Of a stretch of DNA of 5,999 nucleotides, positions 4,526-5,999 are shown one piece after another. The stretch spans positions 1 through 5,999 of the forward strand of contig DJTQ01000191.1 of NCBI GenBank assembly GCA_002439285.1. The letters run 5' to 3'. Each line of letters opens with the position of its first letter. The first letter of the stretch is position 1. Under the pieces are notes generated by a model, which saw nothing but the letters and a program-made list of their open reading frames with translations, searched no databases and was not told where the DNA came from. The translations under genes were made by a program, and so were the position numbers. Source of the DNA: Paenibacillaceae bacterium UBA6304 (GTDB lineage Bacteria; Bacillota; Bacilli; Paenibacillales; Paenibacillaceae).

Positions 4526-5999
4526 GAATCCAGTGGAGACGAGGCTTTCACCTGACCCTGTTCGGCAAAATGTTTGTCGTGATGATCATCAGCACGATTG
4601 CGGTGGCGGTGATGACTTCCTGGGTTACCGTACACGTGTCGCAGAAGCTGTTTATGAATACTTTCAGCATTACTAATTCGAAAATCATCCAGCAGATCAA
4701 GCACGGCTTCGAGTCCTACAACTATTCGATCGTAACCGTATCGAATGCTGTATTGCAGAGCGCGTCGATCCGGACGTTCCTGACCCAGGGCGACGGAGGA
4801 TCTCTGGCCAATAACCAGGCTTATTACCAGATGGGCCAGCAACTGAAGACCATTCAAAGCGGGCTGGACATCAACGAGGTTGGAACGGTCATCACAGGCG
4901 TCAACGGGCGCAGCTTCTTTAGCACCCGCTCCTACTGGACCAGTCCGGCAGAGAAGCTGAAGGAGAATCAAATTACACGAGAAACGCTCATTCAGCCCGG
5001 AAAGCTGTCGTACCATTATTTGCGGGATGAAACCGGAACGTCCGATATTCCGCTGATTGTAGCATCCAAAGCGCTAATGGTGCCCACATCCAAGGAGCTC
5101 TACGGCACCTTGTATATGATGATTAAGGAAAGCGACTTCAGGCAGTTTTACGCCAATTTTACGAGTACGGGCAACGATGTGCTCATCCTGGATCGTAACG
5201 GTTTGATTCTGTCGAGCAATCAGAGTGATCTGATAGGCGAAACCTCGCCATCCATACTGGCGGACGCCGTCAAAATCCGCGAAATGAATTTGCGTTACAA
5301 TACGATAAAATCGCAAGGGGACAGCAAGATTATTCTGGCTGAGTATTTACCTGCTTATGACTGTTATATCGTGAATCTGATCGATAGGAAGCAGACCCTC
5401 TCCCAATTGCTGCCGGTCAAGCAAATTATACTGATCGGTGCCGCAATTGTGGCGGCTTCCCTGCTGATTCTGTTCGTTATTACGAGAAGATTGACCAAAT
5501 CGCTGCGGATGCTGGTAAGACAAATGTCGAGTGTGACCAAGCGTAATTTCCACAACTATATTCCGGTCACGGGCAGCTATGAAACCCGGGAACTGGGCAG
5601 GGCATTCAATTATATGCTCGACGAGCTGACCGATTACGTCGACCAGTTGGTCAAGACGCAGCGGGAGCAGCGGAATGCCGAACTGACGGCACTGCAGCGG
5701 CAGATCAACCCGCATTTTTTATATAATACGCTCGCTTCGGTCAATTTCCTGGTACAACGGGGTGACAAAGAAACAGCAACGGAAACGATCCGCGCACTCA
5801 TTTCACTAATCCAGCATACGATCAGCAATACGGCCGAGACGTTTACGGTAGAAGAGGAGCTCGTCATCCTGAAGCATTATGTGTTTATCAACCAGGTTCG
5901 CTACGGTAACGGCATCCGGGTCGATTATTTCGTGGCTCCGGAAACGCTGAGCGCTCGACTTCCCAAATTGATCCTGCAGCCGTTTATTGAGAATGCTTT
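4522..5999 (+). CDS. YesM-like sensor histidine kinase (3' truncated by window edge)
   Basis: ATG at 4522 overlaps the regulator stop in ATGA, so the two are probably translationally coupled. The frame is open to the window end (492 full codons). Residues about 10-33 form a first membrane segment, about 35-300 an extracytoplasmic region likely of the Cache type (seen as a typical length and position, not proven), and about 302-320 a second membrane segment. Residues about 322-375 look like a HAMP linker ending F-N-Y-M-L-D-E-L. A His_kinase domain (PF06580 type) then begins, with the phospho-acceptor His398 in Q-I-N-P-H-F-L-Y-N-T-L and a Y-V-F-I-N-Q-V-R-Y segment near 453-461. The window stops inside the N box (L-I-L-Q-P-F-I-E-N-A), so the ATP-binding domain is mostly missing. 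It should sense an extracellular ligand and phosphorylate Asp58 of the upstream regulator. Related pairs answer to sugars or oligosaccharides, but the ligand is unknown. Confidence 0.93.
   Translation, partial: MRIQWRRGFHLTLFGKMFVVMIISTIAVAVMTSWVTVHVSQKLFMNTFSITNSKIIQQIKHGFESYNYSIVTVSNAVLQSASIRTFLTQGDGGSLANNQAYYQMGQQLKTIQSGLDINEVGTVITGVNGRSFFSTRSYWTSPAEKLKENQITRETLIQPGKLSYHYLRDETGTSDIPLIVASKALMVPTSKELYGTLYMMIKESDFRQFYANFTSTGNDVLILDRNGLILSSNQSDLIGETSPSILADAVKIREMNLRYNTIKSQGDSKIILAEYLPAYDCYIVNLIDRKQTLSQLLPVKQIILIGAAIVAASLLILFVITRRLTKSLRMLVRQMSSVTKRNFHNYIPVTGSYETRELGRAFNYMLDELTDYVDQLVKTQREQRNAELTALQRQINPHFLYNTLASVNFLVQRGDKETATETIRALISLIQHTISNTAETFTVEEELVILKHYVFINQVRYGNGIRVDYFVAPETLSARLPKLILQPFIENA

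Noticed and set aside
4513..5867. Several minus-strand open frames of 60-170 codons opposite the kinase gene
   Set aside because: They lie antisense to a clear kinase with intact Cache-like, HAMP and H-box regions. They have no recognisable motifs and reflect codon bias of the real gene.
1..5999. CRISPR arrays, tRNA or rRNA genes, insertion sequences and long direct repeats
   Set aside because: Reading both strands showed no regularly spaced repeats, no tRNA-like cloverleaf, no transposase and no terminal inverted repeats.

Overview
The window looks like Firmicutes DNA, most probably Paenibacillus or a close relative. This is inferred from three things: a YesN/YesM-type two-component pair (AraC-type response regulator plus sensor with a His_kinase domain), a GH43 hemicellulase nearby, and strong purine-rich Shine-Dalgarno sites with U-tailed intrinsic terminators. 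The species cannot be read from the sequence alone. All genes I can support lie on the + strand.

Layout. (1) Bases 2-721 hold the 3' end of a GH43 beta-xylosidase/arabinosidase-like gene; only the C-terminal beta-sandwich part is inside the window. (2) Bases 722-1064 form a structured leader-like stretch. It contains an AT-rich palindrome, a small ORF with a very good ribosome binding site at 839, two successive intrinsic terminators (908-939 and 985-1016) and a third small hairpin (1019-1034). (3) Bases 1065-2756 encode a predicted ABC-class ATPase of the PF09818/COG3044 type. Its reading frame is intact well upstream of the first GTG, but it has no ATG, GTG or TTG at the proper 5' end; the best placed start is an ATT at 1065. 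The gene ends at a terminator (2784-2810). (4) Bases 2811-2932 are the control region of the next operon, with a TTGACA box and a near-consensus cre (CcpA) palindrome. (5) Bases 2933-4525 encode a YesN-like response regulator, and 4522-5999 a YesM-like sensor histidine kinase overlapping it by ATGA. The kinase is cut off by the window edge inside its N box.

How the parts fit. The GH43 enzyme and the cre-controlled two-component system suggest a carbohydrate-use neighbourhood: the kinase would sense an extracellular cue, probably sugar-related, and the regulator would switch on uptake or degradation genes, subject to catabolite control. The ABC-class ATPase between them is read as a separate unit. 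It is visibly less G+C-rich than the regulator gene, has terminators on both sides, and no transmembrane partner is visible.

The part most worth a second look is the 722-1140 region. It joins a mini-ORF, tandem terminators and an unusual or damaged translation start in front of an ATPase of unknown function. No wholly new system can be claimed from this sequence.
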